A stretch of 58,661 bases of DNA from Puia dinghuensis (GTDB taxonomy: Bacteria > Bacteroidota > Bacteroidia > Chitinophagales > Chitinophagaceae): assembly GCA_026225275.1 (NCBI GenBank), contig JAMFSL010000118.1, forward strand, positions 1-58,661. The letters are read 5' to 3'. Of this stretch, positions 34,865 through 43,020 are shown one piece after another. Numbering within the stretch: the stretch's first letter is position 1; every line of letters begins with the position of its first letter. The position numbers and the translations under genes are program-made. The notes beneath the pieces are model-generated. The model was not told where the DNA came from. It saw nothing but the letters and a program-made list of their open reading frames with translations, and searched no databases.

Positions 34865-36149
34865 ATCGCCGTACATCCTTTACTCCGACGGAAAAGGTAA
34901 TATTTTCGAAGATACTTCCCTGTATGTGACCGGCCGCAGCGGCTGGGATGCCTTGCCTGTCCCACCGGAAGACTGGATCGAATTGCCGGATGGAGGCTCT
35001 TTGTATGAACTGCCCGGGAGAAGGGGTATCGGGATCGATGTCGCCACCGGTGAGATGCGGCTTTGTCAAAAGGGATGGGCTGTGGCTGCTTTTATCCCCC
35101 CTGCTCATACAGGGCTGTACCTGGCAGCATACGAAACGGAGAAGGACGCCCCTACCCTGCCGCTGTTCTGCTATACCGCCGCCGGCTGGTGGGATTCCAG
35201 ATTCTATGTCCCTGCCGTCCGAATCGAACAGGATATCCGTCAGGACTGTAAGGGCTACGACTGGGATGTCATCAATGAAGGTGTCGATCATATCCTGAAG
35301 GCCTATCCGCAGAACCGGCTGATCCAGCACCTGGCCAATAACTGCTGTCTCACCTATCATTGTCCGGCCGCCCGGAATTATTTCATGGGCCGCTGGGAAT
35401 GTCCCGTGCCGACCTCCCCGGCCTGCAATGCCAATTGCATCGGCTGCATTTCGTTCCAGCCCCAGGAAGAGACGATTCCTTCGACCCAGGACCGGCTGAC
35501 TTTCAAGCCGTCCGCGGAAGAGATCGTCGAATTCACTGTGCCGCACCTGCAGACTGCGCCCTACCCGATCGTCAGCTTTGGACAAGGATGCGAAGGAGAA
35601 CCCCTGCTCATGTGGGAGACGATCAAACAAGCCATCCACGAAATGCGCAAACATACCAGCCGCGGCAGCATCAATATCAACACCAACGGCAGCAAGCCGG
35701 CGGCCGTACAGGCGCTGTGTGAAGCCGGCCTCGACTCCATCCGCGTGAGCCTTAATTCGGCCCGCGCCAACATCTACACGGCGTATTACCGGCCAAATAA
35801 TTACAGCTTTGCCGATATCGTCGACAGCCTGAAGGTGGTACGCAGCTATGGCGGCTGGGCATCGATCAACTATTTTGTCTTCCCCGGTATGACCGATAGC
35901 GTCGAAGAATATGAAGCGTTACGTCTGCTAATCCGTGAGACTGACCTGACGATGATCCAATGGAGGAACTTTAATATCGACCCGGACTGGTACCTGGGAA
36001 AGATCGGCGTGGCAGAAACAGGAGAATTCATGGGTGTCCGTCAGTTGATGGAGCTGATACAGGAAGAATTCCCGCAGGTAAAATTCGGCTACTTCAATCC
36101 CCCTATGGAGAGGATCCGGGGCAGGTATACGGCTGATTTCGCCCATTAA
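34848..36149 (+). CDS. Radical SAM protein of unknown substrate
   Basis: 433 residues from MSKLSESPYI. The iron-sulfur motif CxxxCxxC is Cys193, Cys197, Cys200 (C-N-A-N-C-I-G-C). Later blocks follow the radical SAM barrel: F-G-Q-G-C-E-G-E-P-L, I-N-I-N-T-N-G-S, S-I-R-V-S-L-N-S-A. About 190 residues precede the motif, an unusually long N-terminal part with extra cysteines (near 108, 134, 166, 167 and 172) that may be a substrate-binding or second-cluster domain. It overlaps the preceding membrane-protein gene by 17 nt. I cannot name the reaction. Confidence 0.85.
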   Translation: MSKLSESPYILYSDGKGNIFEDTSLYVTGRSGWDALPVPPEDWIELPDGGSLYELPGRRGIGIDVATGEMRLCQKGWAVAAFIPPAHTGLYLAAYETEKDAPTLPLFCYTAAGWWDSRFYVPAVRIEQDIRQDCKGYDWDVINEGVDHILKAYPQNRLIQHLANNCCLTYHCPAARNYFMGRWECPVPTSPACNANCIGCISFQPQEETIPSTQDRLTFKPSAEEIVEFTVPHLQTAPYPIVSFGQGCEGEPLLMWETIKQAIHEMRKHTSRGSININTNGSKPAAVQALCEAGLDSIRVSLNSARANIYTAYYRPNNYSFADIVDSLKVVRSYGGWASINYFVFPGMTDSVEEYEALRLLIRETDLTMIQWRNFNIDPDWYLGKIGVAETGEFMGVRQLMELIQEEFPQVKFGYFNPPMERIRGRYTADFAH

Positions 36150-36216
36150 AGCACGCTCCGCCCTTCGCGTGTCAAATATCCGGGATTCGGCTACCCACAT
36201 TTTCCTAAATTGCTGC

Positions 36217-36930
36217 ATGCAAAAGATCCTTATCATCGGCGCTACTTCAGGTATCGGCAGGGAATTGGGCCGCCAATACGCTGCCGCCGGTCACCTGGTC
36301 GGCGCCACCGGCCGCCGTCAGGAAATGCTGGACAGCCTGCAACAGGAATACCCCGACCGGATCATCACAGCATGTTACGATGCCACCGGCAGCCAGGCAA
36401 CGACCCACCTGGATGCCATGGTGCAGAAATTAGGCGGCCTGGACCTCCTGATCTATAATGCAGGCTGGGGCGAACCGATGGAAGCGCTCGATCCCGCCGT
36501 AAACCTCGCGACAACTGACATCAATGTCAACGCATTCCTGACGGCGATACTTTATGGCTGGCAGTATTTTGTCACCCAGGGACATGGCCACCTGGTCACC
36601 ATCTCCTCGATCGCCGGCAACCGCGGCAACCGGCATTCCCCCTCTTACAGCGCAGCAAAAGCTTTTCAAAGCATTTATTTCGAAGGACTCTATATCAAAG
36701 CCAAAAAAATGAAGATCCCGCTCTACATCACGGATATCCAACCCGGGTTCGTCGATACGAAGATGGCCAAAGGCCCGAAGTTCTGGGTGGCGCCTGTGGA
36801 AAAGGCAGCGCGGCAGATCATCAGGGCGATCGGACACAAACGACGCCTGGCCTACATCACCAGGCGATGGTGGCTCGTCGCCAAACTATTCCGCTGGATA
36901 CCCGGATGGATTTATTATCGGATCGGCTAA
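36217..36930 (+). CDS. Short-chain dehydrogenase/reductase
   Basis: 237 residues from MQKILIIG. Cofactor motif G-A-T-S-G-I-G (about 8-14), NAG as N-A-G-W-G, catalytic Ser in S-S-I-A-G, and the Tyr-Lys pair in Y-S-A-A-K. A-T-G-R-R after the second strand suggests NADP. The C-terminal end is hydrophobic and basic (W-W-L-V-A-K-L-F-R-W-I-P-G-W), as in membrane-associated SDRs. The longer frame from 36169 runs through the upstream gap and is not supported. Substrate unknown. Confidence 0.9.
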   Translation: MQKILIIGATSGIGRELGRQYAAAGHLVGATGRRQEMLDSLQQEYPDRIITACYDATGSQATTHLDAMVQKLGGLDLLIYNAGWGEPMEALDPAVNLATTDINVNAFLTAILYGWQYFVTQGHGHLVTISSIAGNRGNRHSPSYSAAKAFQSIYFEGLYIKAKKMKIPLYITDIQPGFVDTKMAKGPKFWVAPVEKAARQIIRAIGHKRRLAYITRRWWLVAKLFRWIPGWIYYRIG

Positions 36931-36975
36931 GGATTTGGCATTCCAATTGCAGCCTGATCACCAAAGTAGACCAGT

Positions 36976-37158
36976 ATGAAAAAGACACATCTCCTCGCGG
37001 TAACTGCCCTGACCGCTACGCTTGTCGGCCTCACTATTTTTCTCCTGAGAAAAGATAAACATAATAAAAAACATAAAAGAAGAATGACGGTCGCGGCCGA
37101 TGCAGGCTATGAGACAGCCTACGATATTCATTTTCCCGTCAAATACCGCCGCGGCTAA
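36976..37158 (+). CDS. Small one-helix membrane or exported protein
   Basis: 60 residues: MKKTH, a hydrophobic segment (about 6-24), then a strongly basic stretch (R-K-D-K-H-N-K-K-H-K-R-R) and a short tail. It starts 45 nt after the SDR stop. The basic patch just after the helix suggests an N-out/C-in membrane peptide. No family recognised; coding status rests on the signal-like N-terminus and the position. Confidence 0.5.
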   Translation: MKKTHLLAVTALTATLVGLTIFLLRKDKHNKKHKRRMTVAADAGYETAYDIHFPVKYRRG

Positions 37159-37280
37159 AGGTGGGCATCGCCCCGCCTGATCGGCCGAAATTTAACATTT
37201 TCGATGCAGCATATGGGTATGATTAGATCGTTGTTATGCCGTTATCCCCGATAAAGTGGTAAATTCGTGAACGGAATCAA

Positions 37281-38165
37281 ATGTCTATGGCAGATACATT
37301 CGAATCGCAAAAAAATTTGAAAGCAACAGGGTATACCGTCGGTATCTGCACTCTGCTGATGATCATTTTGCTTTATGTGAGCTGGACCCGGCCGGTCGAG
37401 CCGGTGCCTGTCACGGTGGACAGCATGGAAGTCAACCTCGGCAATAGCGATCAGGGCCTCGGTACCGATCAGCCCTATCTGCCGGGACAGCCGTCGGCCG
37501 AAGACAAAGAAAAGTATACTCCGCCTAAGCAGGCAGTCGTGGAGAAAGAACCGGTGAAGGACGTAGAGACAGATGACAACAATAAAGAAGATGCCCCCGT
37601 CGTGAAAAAAGCGGTCGTCACCAAACCCGACGCGACCAAAATCCCTGACAAAGAGATAGTGAAGAAAGCAGTGAAGCCTGTCAAACAGCCGGAGACCCTG
37701 CCCACTCCGCCCAAGCCCCGTCCCAAAGCGGTCTTCCACGGCGTGAATGGTACCGGCACCGGCGGGAATAACGCCGATGACTTCAAACCTGGCGGCAACC
37801 AGGGCGTCGCAGGCGGACATGGCGATCAGGGCGCACCGGGTGGTGATCCCAATGCAACGAACTATACCGGCGGCGCAGGACATGGGAATAGCGGAATAAT
37901 TATTTCTCGTGGCCTTGCGGGCAGGCATATCGTTAGCAATCCCACCTTTACAGGTGATTTTAATGAAAATGCCAAAGTTGCCATTGATATACATGTTGAT
38001 GCTAATGGCAATGTTACCAGCACAGATTATAACATGAGAGGATCCACTACTTCTGCCAGTAATTATGTTGCCATGGCCAAGGAGAAAGCCAGGCAAGTAA
38101 AATTAAATCCGGGAGACGATAACGCGTTCGGCACTCTTGTCTTTAATTTCAAGGTCAAGAATTAG
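37281..38165 (+). CDS. TonB-like energy transducer
   Basis: 294 residues: an N-terminal anchor (about 17-34), a Lys/Pro-rich periplasm-spanning linker (about 70-150), a Gly/Asn-rich stretch (about 152-205) and a C-terminal domain (about 207-294) like the TonB C-terminus (V-A-I-D-I-H-V-D-A-N-G-N-V, then F-N-F-K-V-K-N at the end). No exbB or exbD is adjacent. The DNA changes abruptly inside the gene: 62-67% GC per 60-base line at 37681-37860, but 37-47% at 37921-38100, with AT-ending codons. Confidence 0.82.
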   Translation: MSMADTFESQKNLKATGYTVGICTLLMIILLYVSWTRPVEPVPVTVDSMEVNLGNSDQGLGTDQPYLPGQPSAEDKEKYTPPKQAVVEKEPVKDVETDDNNKEDAPVVKKAVVTKPDATKIPDKEIVKKAVKPVKQPETLPTPPKPRPKAVFHGVNGTGTGGNNADDFKPGGNQGVAGGHGDQGAPGGDPNATNYTGGAGHGNSGIIISRGLAGRHIVSNPTFTGDFNENAKVAIDIHVDANGNVTSTDYNMRGSTTSASNYVAMAKEKARQVKLNPGDDNAFGTLVFNFKVKN

Positions 38166-38179
38166 GCCCCGGTTTTATT

Positions 38180-38187
38180 TATCTTTG
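38180..38187 (+). promoter_or_regulatory. -7 box of folC (TATCTTTG)
   Basis: A perfect TAnnTTTG, 7 nt upstream of the folC ATG. Confidence 0.65.
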
Positions 38188-38194
38188 CCCCCCT

Positions 38195-39484
38195 ATGGTG
38201 GACTATCAGCAAACGCTGGACTATCTTTTCAGCAAACTTCCGATGTATAGCCGTATCGGCGCCGCAGCTTATCGTGCAGACCTCGTCAATACGAACCTGC
38301 TCACCGAATTCGCCGGCCATCCCGAACAGAAATTCAAATCGATCCATGTGGCAGGCACCAATGGCAAGGGCTCGACCAGTCATATGCTGGCCGCTATCTT
38401 CCAGGCCGCCGGCTATAAAACAGGGCTTTACACCTCCCCCCACCTCCATGATTTCCGCGAACGCATCAAGGTCAATGGCAAAATGATCGACGAAGCCTTT
38501 GTCATGAACTTTGTTGAAAAGATCCGGCCCCTGGCCGACAGCATCGACCCTTCCTTCTTCGAAGTGACGGTCATCATGGCCTTCGACTATTTTGCACAGC
38601 AAGAGGTGGATATCGCCATCGTAGAGGTGGGTCTGGGCGGCCGGCTCGATAGTACGAATATCATCCTTCCCGAACTATCGGTCATCACTAACATCAGCTA
38701 TGATCATATGAACCTGCTGGGCGACACCCTGCCTGCTATCGCCGGGGAAAAAGCAGGCATCATCAAAAAAGGAGTGCCGGTCGTTATTGGCCAACACAAA
38801 CCGGAAACGGCGCCGGTATTCCTTCAAAAGGCCGAACAGGAAAACGCTCCGCTGACCTTCGCCGATCAGCAGCGCTATGTCACCGACTGGAAATACGGGC
38901 GGCATACCCTGGAGGTGGAAGTAGCCACCAGCCCTGTCGCCGCCGACGTTGCCTTCTATACGCTGGACCTGGCCGGTATTTACCAGACCCACAACCTGCT
39001 CACCGTGCTGGAGAGCGTACACCTGATGCGCAGCAAAGGATGGCACCTGGAGCCCGCCGTCGTCCTTCACGCCCTCCGGCAGGTAAAAAAACTAACCGGC
39101 CTGCATGGCCGCTGGGAGATCATCCATGAACATCCGGACATCGTTCTCGACGTAGCGCACAACGAGGACGGCATCCGCCAGTTATTGCGCCAGATCGAGC
39201 TGACAGACCACGAAGAATTGCATATCGTGCTGGGCATGGTGAATGACAAAGCCATCGACAAAGTGCTGGCACTCCTTCCCCGACAGGCCAGCTACTATTT
39301 TACCCGTGCACAGATCCCCCGGGCACTGCCGGAGGATGACCTGGCAAACCAGGCCGGAGCAGCGGGACTGAAAGGCCACGCCTACCCTACCGTTGCAGAA
39401 GCATTGCAGGTAGCCAAAGCTCATGCGAAATCCAAAGACCTTGTCGTCGTGTGTGGCAGCGTATTCGTCGTCGCAGAAGTATAG
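38195..39484 (+). CDS. folC: Bifunctional folylpolyglutamate/dihydrofolate synthase
   Basis: 429 residues of the Mur ligase superfamily. P-loop G-T-N-G-K-G-S-T (54-61), the folate-site S-P-H-L-H-D-F-R-E-R-I, V-G-L-G-G-R-L-D-S-T-N, and C-terminal D-V-A-H-N-E-D-G. It adds glutamate to dihydropteroate and to folates. It has its own promoter. Its stop (TAG, 39482-39484) directly abuts the stop of the convergent Nudix gene. Confidence 0.94.
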   Translation: MVDYQQTLDYLFSKLPMYSRIGAAAYRADLVNTNLLTEFAGHPEQKFKSIHVAGTNGKGSTSHMLAAIFQAAGYKTGLYTSPHLHDFRERIKVNGKMIDEAFVMNFVEKIRPLADSIDPSFFEVTVIMAFDYFAQQEVDIAIVEVGLGGRLDSTNIILPELSVITNISYDHMNLLGDTLPAIAGEKAGIIKKGVPVVIGQHKPETAPVFLQKAEQENAPLTFADQQRYVTDWKYGRHTLEVEVATSPVAADVAFYTLDLAGIYQTHNLLTVLESVHLMRSKGWHLEPAVVLHALRQVKKLTGLHGRWEIIHEHPDIVLDVAHNEDGIRQLLRQIELTDHEELHIVLGMVNDKAIDKVLALLPRQASYYFTRAQIPRALPEDDLANQAGAAGLKGHAYPTVAEALQVAKAHAKSKDLVVVCGSVFVVAEV

Positions 39485-40050
39485 TTACAGCGAGAAATAT
39501 CCCAACCGCTGAAAGGCATAAAAAAATGCCGTTACATGCATGCTTTGAACAATGCCGTTATCCCGCAGCAGCTGTTTTAACTCTTCGAACGTATACAGAT
39601 AGACTTCGATCTCCTCATTGGGATCGAGATGCTGCTCCTGCGTCAGCTTGCCCCCGGTAGCCAGGTAGATATGCGCCAAATTGTTGTTCGTGGACGGATT
39701 GGCTGACGTCTTGCACAGGAATTCCACGGTATCGAAAGTATAGCCCGTCTCTTCCAGCAGCTCCCGGCGGACAGCTACCTCCAGCGAGGGATCGGATTTC
39801 TCGACACAGCCTCCCGGCAGCTCGAAATTCGTTACCCCGAGAGCATGGCGATACTGTCTCTCTGGATGAATTTCCCGTCCTCCGTCAGAGCAACGGCAAT
39901 GACCCAGTCAGGGAATTCATATACATAATAAGGTGTAATGACCTTGCCTTCCTTCGTCTCACAGGTGTCTGCGCGAAGCGTGAACCAGGTATCTTTAAAC
40001 AAATATTCGGAGGACAGCGTTTTCCAGCTGAGATCTTTCATAGTCACCAT
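39485..40050 (-). pseudogene. Nudix hydrolase gene broken by one frameshift
   Basis: Two frames make one Nudix protein of about 188 residues. The N-terminal part (40050 to 39832) reads M-K-D-L-S-W-K-T-L and ends at G-K-F-I-Q-R-D-S-I-A-M-L-S-G-stop. Shifting frame near 39856-39864 restores R-Q-Y-R-H-A-L-G-V-T-N-F-E-L-P-G-G-C-V-E-K and the Nudix box R-R-E-L-L-E-E-T-G-Y, which then runs on to the end at 39485. The site is a short CT/GA dinucleotide tract, typical of slippage or sequencing error. It overlaps the YfiT-like gene upstream by 7 nt, or starts 2 nt after it if Met 40041 is used. Confidence 0.85.
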
Positions 40051-40580
40051 TTATTTCGGTCCCGGAGGGATGTAATATGTGCCACATGGTGTTTACCATG
40101 CCAGGCGTAGTTGCCGAGGAGATACCACAAGGTCATCTCCTTTTTCGCTTCAGGATGAAATACCGTCCGCTCCCAATCTTGTATCGTGAGATCGCCGATC
40201 AGCGAATACCAGCGTGTATGCAGCGCATACAGCAGTGTAAGAGAAATATTAATTGGAATTTTATCCGTATCGCTAAGCTTTGCCCAGGCCGCTTCATCAT
40301 ACGGCCGGATGGTCGGGTTGTCTTCGGTAAGCCCCAGCTTGAACCGGCAATAAGCATTGATATGACTATCCGCCACATGATGCACTACCTGCTGGATAGT
40401 CCAGCCTCCATCACGGTAAGGTGTCTGCAGCTGGGACTCATCCAGGTTGATGACGGTATTCTCCAGCAGTTGGGGCAGGAACTTGATGTCGTTGAGCCAT
40501 TCTTCCTTTTGCTGCTGGGAAAATGGCCGGGGTTCATACTTTCCAATCGGGTAGCGCAGGTCAGTGATAGCGGTATTCAT
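40044..40580 (-). CDS. YfiT/DinB-like putative metal-dependent hydrolase
   Basis: 178 residues of the DinB/YfiT four-helix family. Three metal-binding His are expected from V-V-H-H-V-A-D-S-H and from W-H-G-K-H-H-V-A-H-I near the C-terminus; both are present. Opening R-Y-P-I-G-K-Y and G-G-W-T-I-Q-Q-V-V-H-H are family hallmarks. Related Firmicutes enzymes are thiol-S-transferases; the substrate here is unknown. It follows the ABC ATPase gene by 5 nt and overlaps the broken Nudix gene, so all three are one operon. Confidence 0.88.
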   Translation of the reverse strand: MNTAITDLRYPIGKYEPRPFSQQQKEEWLNDIKFLPQLLENTVINLDESQLQTPYRDGGWTIQQVVHHVADSHINAYCRFKLGLTEDNPTIRPYDEAAWAKLSDTDKIPINISLTLLYALHTRWYSLIGDLTIQDWERTVFHPEAKKEMTLWYLLGNYAWHGKHHVAHITSLRDRNKW

Positions 40581-40585
40581 AAGCT

Positions 40586-41353
40586 TTAATTTTCTGGGCG
40601 TAAAGTATGCCCGGTCAGATGAATGAATACATCTTCCAGGTTAGCCTGCTTCACCTCTTTCGGCCGTTCGAAACCGGTAGCGACCAGCCGGTCGATCAGC
40701 TTGTCCGGAGATTCCATGGCAATGATCTTACCCGAATCGATGATGGCGACACGATCACATAACACCTCTGCCTCATCCATATAGTGGGTCGTAATAATGA
40801 CGGTAGTCCCCTTGTCCCGGATCGTCCTGATCAGATCCCAGAGGTTGCGTCGCGCCTGGGGGTCGAGCCCCGTGGTCGGCTCATCCAGGAAAATGATCCG
40901 CGGCTGGTTGATCAGGGTCGTGGCGATCGAAAATCGCTGCTTCTGGCCGCCGCTAAGCTCCTTGTATTTTGCCTTGGCTTTGTCCCGCAGATTGACAGTA
41001 TCCAGCAATTCCAACGGTTTGACCGTCTGGTTGTACAAGCCACCGAAAAGTTCGATCAACTCGGTCAGGTTGAGGCCGGGATAATAACCGGAAGTCTGCA
41101 ACTGGACGCCGATGATCTTTTTGATCTCGCCAGGGTTCTTGTCCAGGTTGAAACCGTCGACGGTTACCTGGCCCCCGGTCTTTTCCCGCAACGTCTCGAT
41201 GATCTCAAGGGTAGTGGATTTGCCGGCGCCATTGGGGCCTAGCAGACCGAAGATCTCGCCTTCCCTCACCTCAAAACTGATGCCTTTCACAGCTTCGAAA
41301 TGGCCATAGTTCTTGGTCAGGTTATTGACGGAAATAATGATCTTATCTGTCAT
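40586..41353 (-). CDS. ABC transporter ATP-binding protein without an adjacent permease
   Basis: 255 residues of the CcmA/DrrA class: Walker A G-P-N-G-A-G-K-S-T, Q loop G-V-Q-L-Q-T, signature L-S-G-G-Q-K-Q-R, Walker B I-I-F-L-D-E-P-T-T-G-L-D, H loop T-T-H-Y-M-D-E-A-E. The C-terminal extension (L-E-D-V-F-I-H-L-T-G-H) is typical of drug or lipid exporters. No membrane subunit lies in the operon; the neighbours are YfiT-like and Nudix genes. The partner must be encoded elsewhere. Confidence 0.92.
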   Translation of the reverse strand: MTDKIIISVNNLTKNYGHFEAVKGISFEVREGEIFGLLGPNGAGKSTTLEIIETLREKTGGQVTVDGFNLDKNPGEIKKIIGVQLQTSGYYPGLNLTELIELFGGLYNQTVKPLELLDTVNLRDKAKAKYKELSGGQKQRFSIATTLINQPRIIFLDEPTTGLDPQARRNLWDLIRTIRDKGTTVIITTHYMDEAEVLCDRVAIIDSGKIIAMESPDKLIDRLVATGFERPKEVKQANLEDVFIHLTGHTLRPEN

Positions 41354-41357
41354 GCCC

Positions 41358-41365
41358 TAAAATTA
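41358..41365 (-). promoter_or_regulatory. -7 box of the ABC-YfiT-Nudix operon (TAATTTTA)
   Basis: Minus-strand TAATTTTA, one base off TAnnTTTG, 4 nt upstream of the ATG at 41353. Confidence 0.45.
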
Positions 41366-41440
41366 CGGAAAAGGCAGGTTGGCCGGTACACAAATATGCA
41401 CGTTCAACGCACAATCAGCGCTCGCCGCACGAAAACGTGC

Positions 41441-41899
41441 TCAACGCACAAATATCTGGGTAAAGTAGACCATCCCATCGGAACGCGCCGCTACGCCGAT
41501 CCCCGTTAGCCGGAAATCCCCTTCGATATTGCGGCGATGACCCGGACTGTGCAGCCAGCCGTCCACCACTTCGCGGGCTCCCATCGGTCCGTCGGCGACA
41601 TTTTCAGCCGCCACATGCAGCTTGCCCAGCCGCCCGCTGATCGTGTTGATCCGATCCCGAAAACCGTCATGCCCAAACGGGCTCTTGCCCGTTAGCATGT
41701 CCCTGCTATGGCCGAGCGCCACAGACGAAATGAAAGAATTGGGCTGCAGCGCCGGAAGGCCTTTCGACCGGCGGTATTCATTGACAAAGACCAGTATTTG
41801 CTTAGAAATAGAAGCAGGCGGCCGGACCGGCGTACTCCCGGCCGCGTGAGACGTCACCAGCAGGATAAGGATGCCGGCAAAAATGCGCGCCCGCATCAT
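41441..41899 (-). CDS. Exported CAP (SCP/PR-1) domain protein
   Basis: 152 residues: signal peptide (about 1-21), then a CAP domain with V-N-E-Y-R-R-S-K-G-L-P-A-L, A-L-G-H-S-R-D-M (His), G-H-D-G-F, A-A-E-N-V-A (Glu) and W-L-H-S-P-G-H-R-R-N-I (second His). The two His and the Glu form the usual CAP cavity. Bacterial members are secreted or periplasmic and poorly understood. Its start overlaps the fbp stop (ATGA), so it is translated with fructose-bisphosphatase, an odd pairing. Confidence 0.9.
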   Translation of the reverse strand: MMRARIFAGILILLVTSHAAGSTPVRPPASISKQILVFVNEYRRSKGLPALQPNSFISSVALGHSRDMLTGKSPFGHDGFRDRINTISGRLGKLHVAAENVADGPMGAREVVDGWLHSPGHRRNIEGDFRLTGIGVAARSDGMVYFTQIFVR

Positions 41900-42909
41900 C
41901 CCTTGTTGAGATAAGTTTCCAACTCCTCCATCATCAACCGGCTGCCGATGAAAAAGGGCGATCGCTGATGCAGCTCCGTCGGCTGAATATCCAGGATCCG
42001 CTGCCGGCCGTCGGTGGCCTTGCCGCCGGCTACCTCTGCAATAAAAGCAAACGGATTACACTCATACAGCAAACGCAGCTTGCCATTCGGCCGGCTTGTC
42101 GTGGCAGGGTACATGAAGATCCCGCCCTTGATCAGGTTGCGGTGTACATCTGACACCATGCTGCCGATATAGCGCTGGGTATAGGGACCGCCATTGTCCT
42201 TGTTCTTTCGCTGACAAGTATCGATATAGGCCTGGACGGGTTTGTCGTACTGAAAGAAGAATCCATGGTTGACCGAATAGATCTTCCCATTCTCCGGACA
42301 TTTGATATTCGGATGGCTCAGCGTGAATTCGCCAATGGACGGGTCCAGCGTAAAACCATTGACACCCCTGCGGGTCGCATACACCATCATGGTAGACGAG
42401 CCATAAATGATATAACCCGCGGCTACCTGCTTGTTCCCCGGCTGGAGAAAGTCGGCCTTGGTGCAGGGTTTGCCGCGTTCACTGACACGCCGGTAAACCC
42501 CGAAGATCGTGCCGATGGAGACATTGACATCGATATTGCCGCTGCCGTCCAGCGGATCGAAGAGGCAAATATACTTGGAGTTGTTACTGATCTCATCATT
42601 GAAGACGACGAAATCATCCAGCTCTTCGCTGCCGATACCTGCACAGCTGATACCATGACGCAACACCCCCATCAGCTGGTTATTGGCGAAGATGTCCAGC
42701 TTCTTCACGTCTTCCCCCTGCACATTGACAGATCCCGCATCGCCCAGTATATCGACCAGACCGGCCTTGTTGACTTCTACATTGACCCGCTTGGCAGCCA
42801 GGCCGATGTCCCGCAAAAGATTACTGAGCTCGCCCGTGGCGTTAGGAAAGTTGCGGAGCTGTTGAAGAGTAAATTCGTCGAGCGTGAGGACTTTTCTGTT
42901 GACGTTCAT
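41896..42909 (-). CDS. fbp: Class I fructose-1,6-bisphosphatase
   Basis: 337 residues; gluconeogenic hydrolysis of fructose-1,6-bisphosphate. Metal/active-site F-D-P-L-D-G-S-G-N-I-D (in place of the more common S-S-N), S-E-E-L-D, phosphate-binding Y-I-G-S-M-V-S-D-V-H-R and K-G-G-I-F-M-Y-P, and C-terminal N-P-F-A-F-I. I start at 42909 because TACTTTTG lies 18 nt upstream; the longer frame (to 43008) would cross the divergent promoter of the aspartate kinase gene. Confidence 0.95.
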   Translation of the reverse strand: MNVNRKVLTLDEFTLQQLRNFPNATGELSNLLRDIGLAAKRVNVEVNKAGLVDILGDAGSVNVQGEDVKKLDIFANNQLMGVLRHGISCAGIGSEELDDFVVFNDEISNNSKYICLFDPLDGSGNIDVNVSIGTIFGVYRRVSERGKPCTKADFLQPGNKQVAAGYIIYGSSTMMVYATRRGVNGFTLDPSIGEFTLSHPNIKCPENGKIYSVNHGFFFQYDKPVQAYIDTCQRKNKDNGGPYTQRYIGSMVSDVHRNLIKGGIFMYPATTSRPNGKLRLLYECNPFAFIAEVAGGKATDGRQRILDIQPTELHQRSPFFIGSRLMMEELETYLNKG

Positions 42910-42927
42910 GAGGCTCGTGTTTATCCG

Positions 42928-42935
42928 CAAAAGTA
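42928..42935 (-). promoter_or_regulatory. -7 box of fbp (TACTTTTG)
   Basis: Minus-strand TACTTTTG, a perfect TAnnTTTG, 18 nt upstream of the fbp ATG. Confidence 0.65.
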
Positions 42936-43008
42936 AGGGGGGCAATCGATATTTAGCGTGTTTTAGCAAATTTGGCGCACGGAATCTACGACAACGATGC
43001 CGGTCCAT

Positions 43009-43016
43009 TATATTTG
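43009..43016 (+). promoter_or_regulatory. -7 box of the aspartate kinase gene (TATATTTG)
   Basis: A perfect TAnnTTTG ending 4 nt before the ATG at 43021; transcription would begin at or just before the start codon. Confidence 0.65.
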
Positions 43017-43020
43017 CGCC

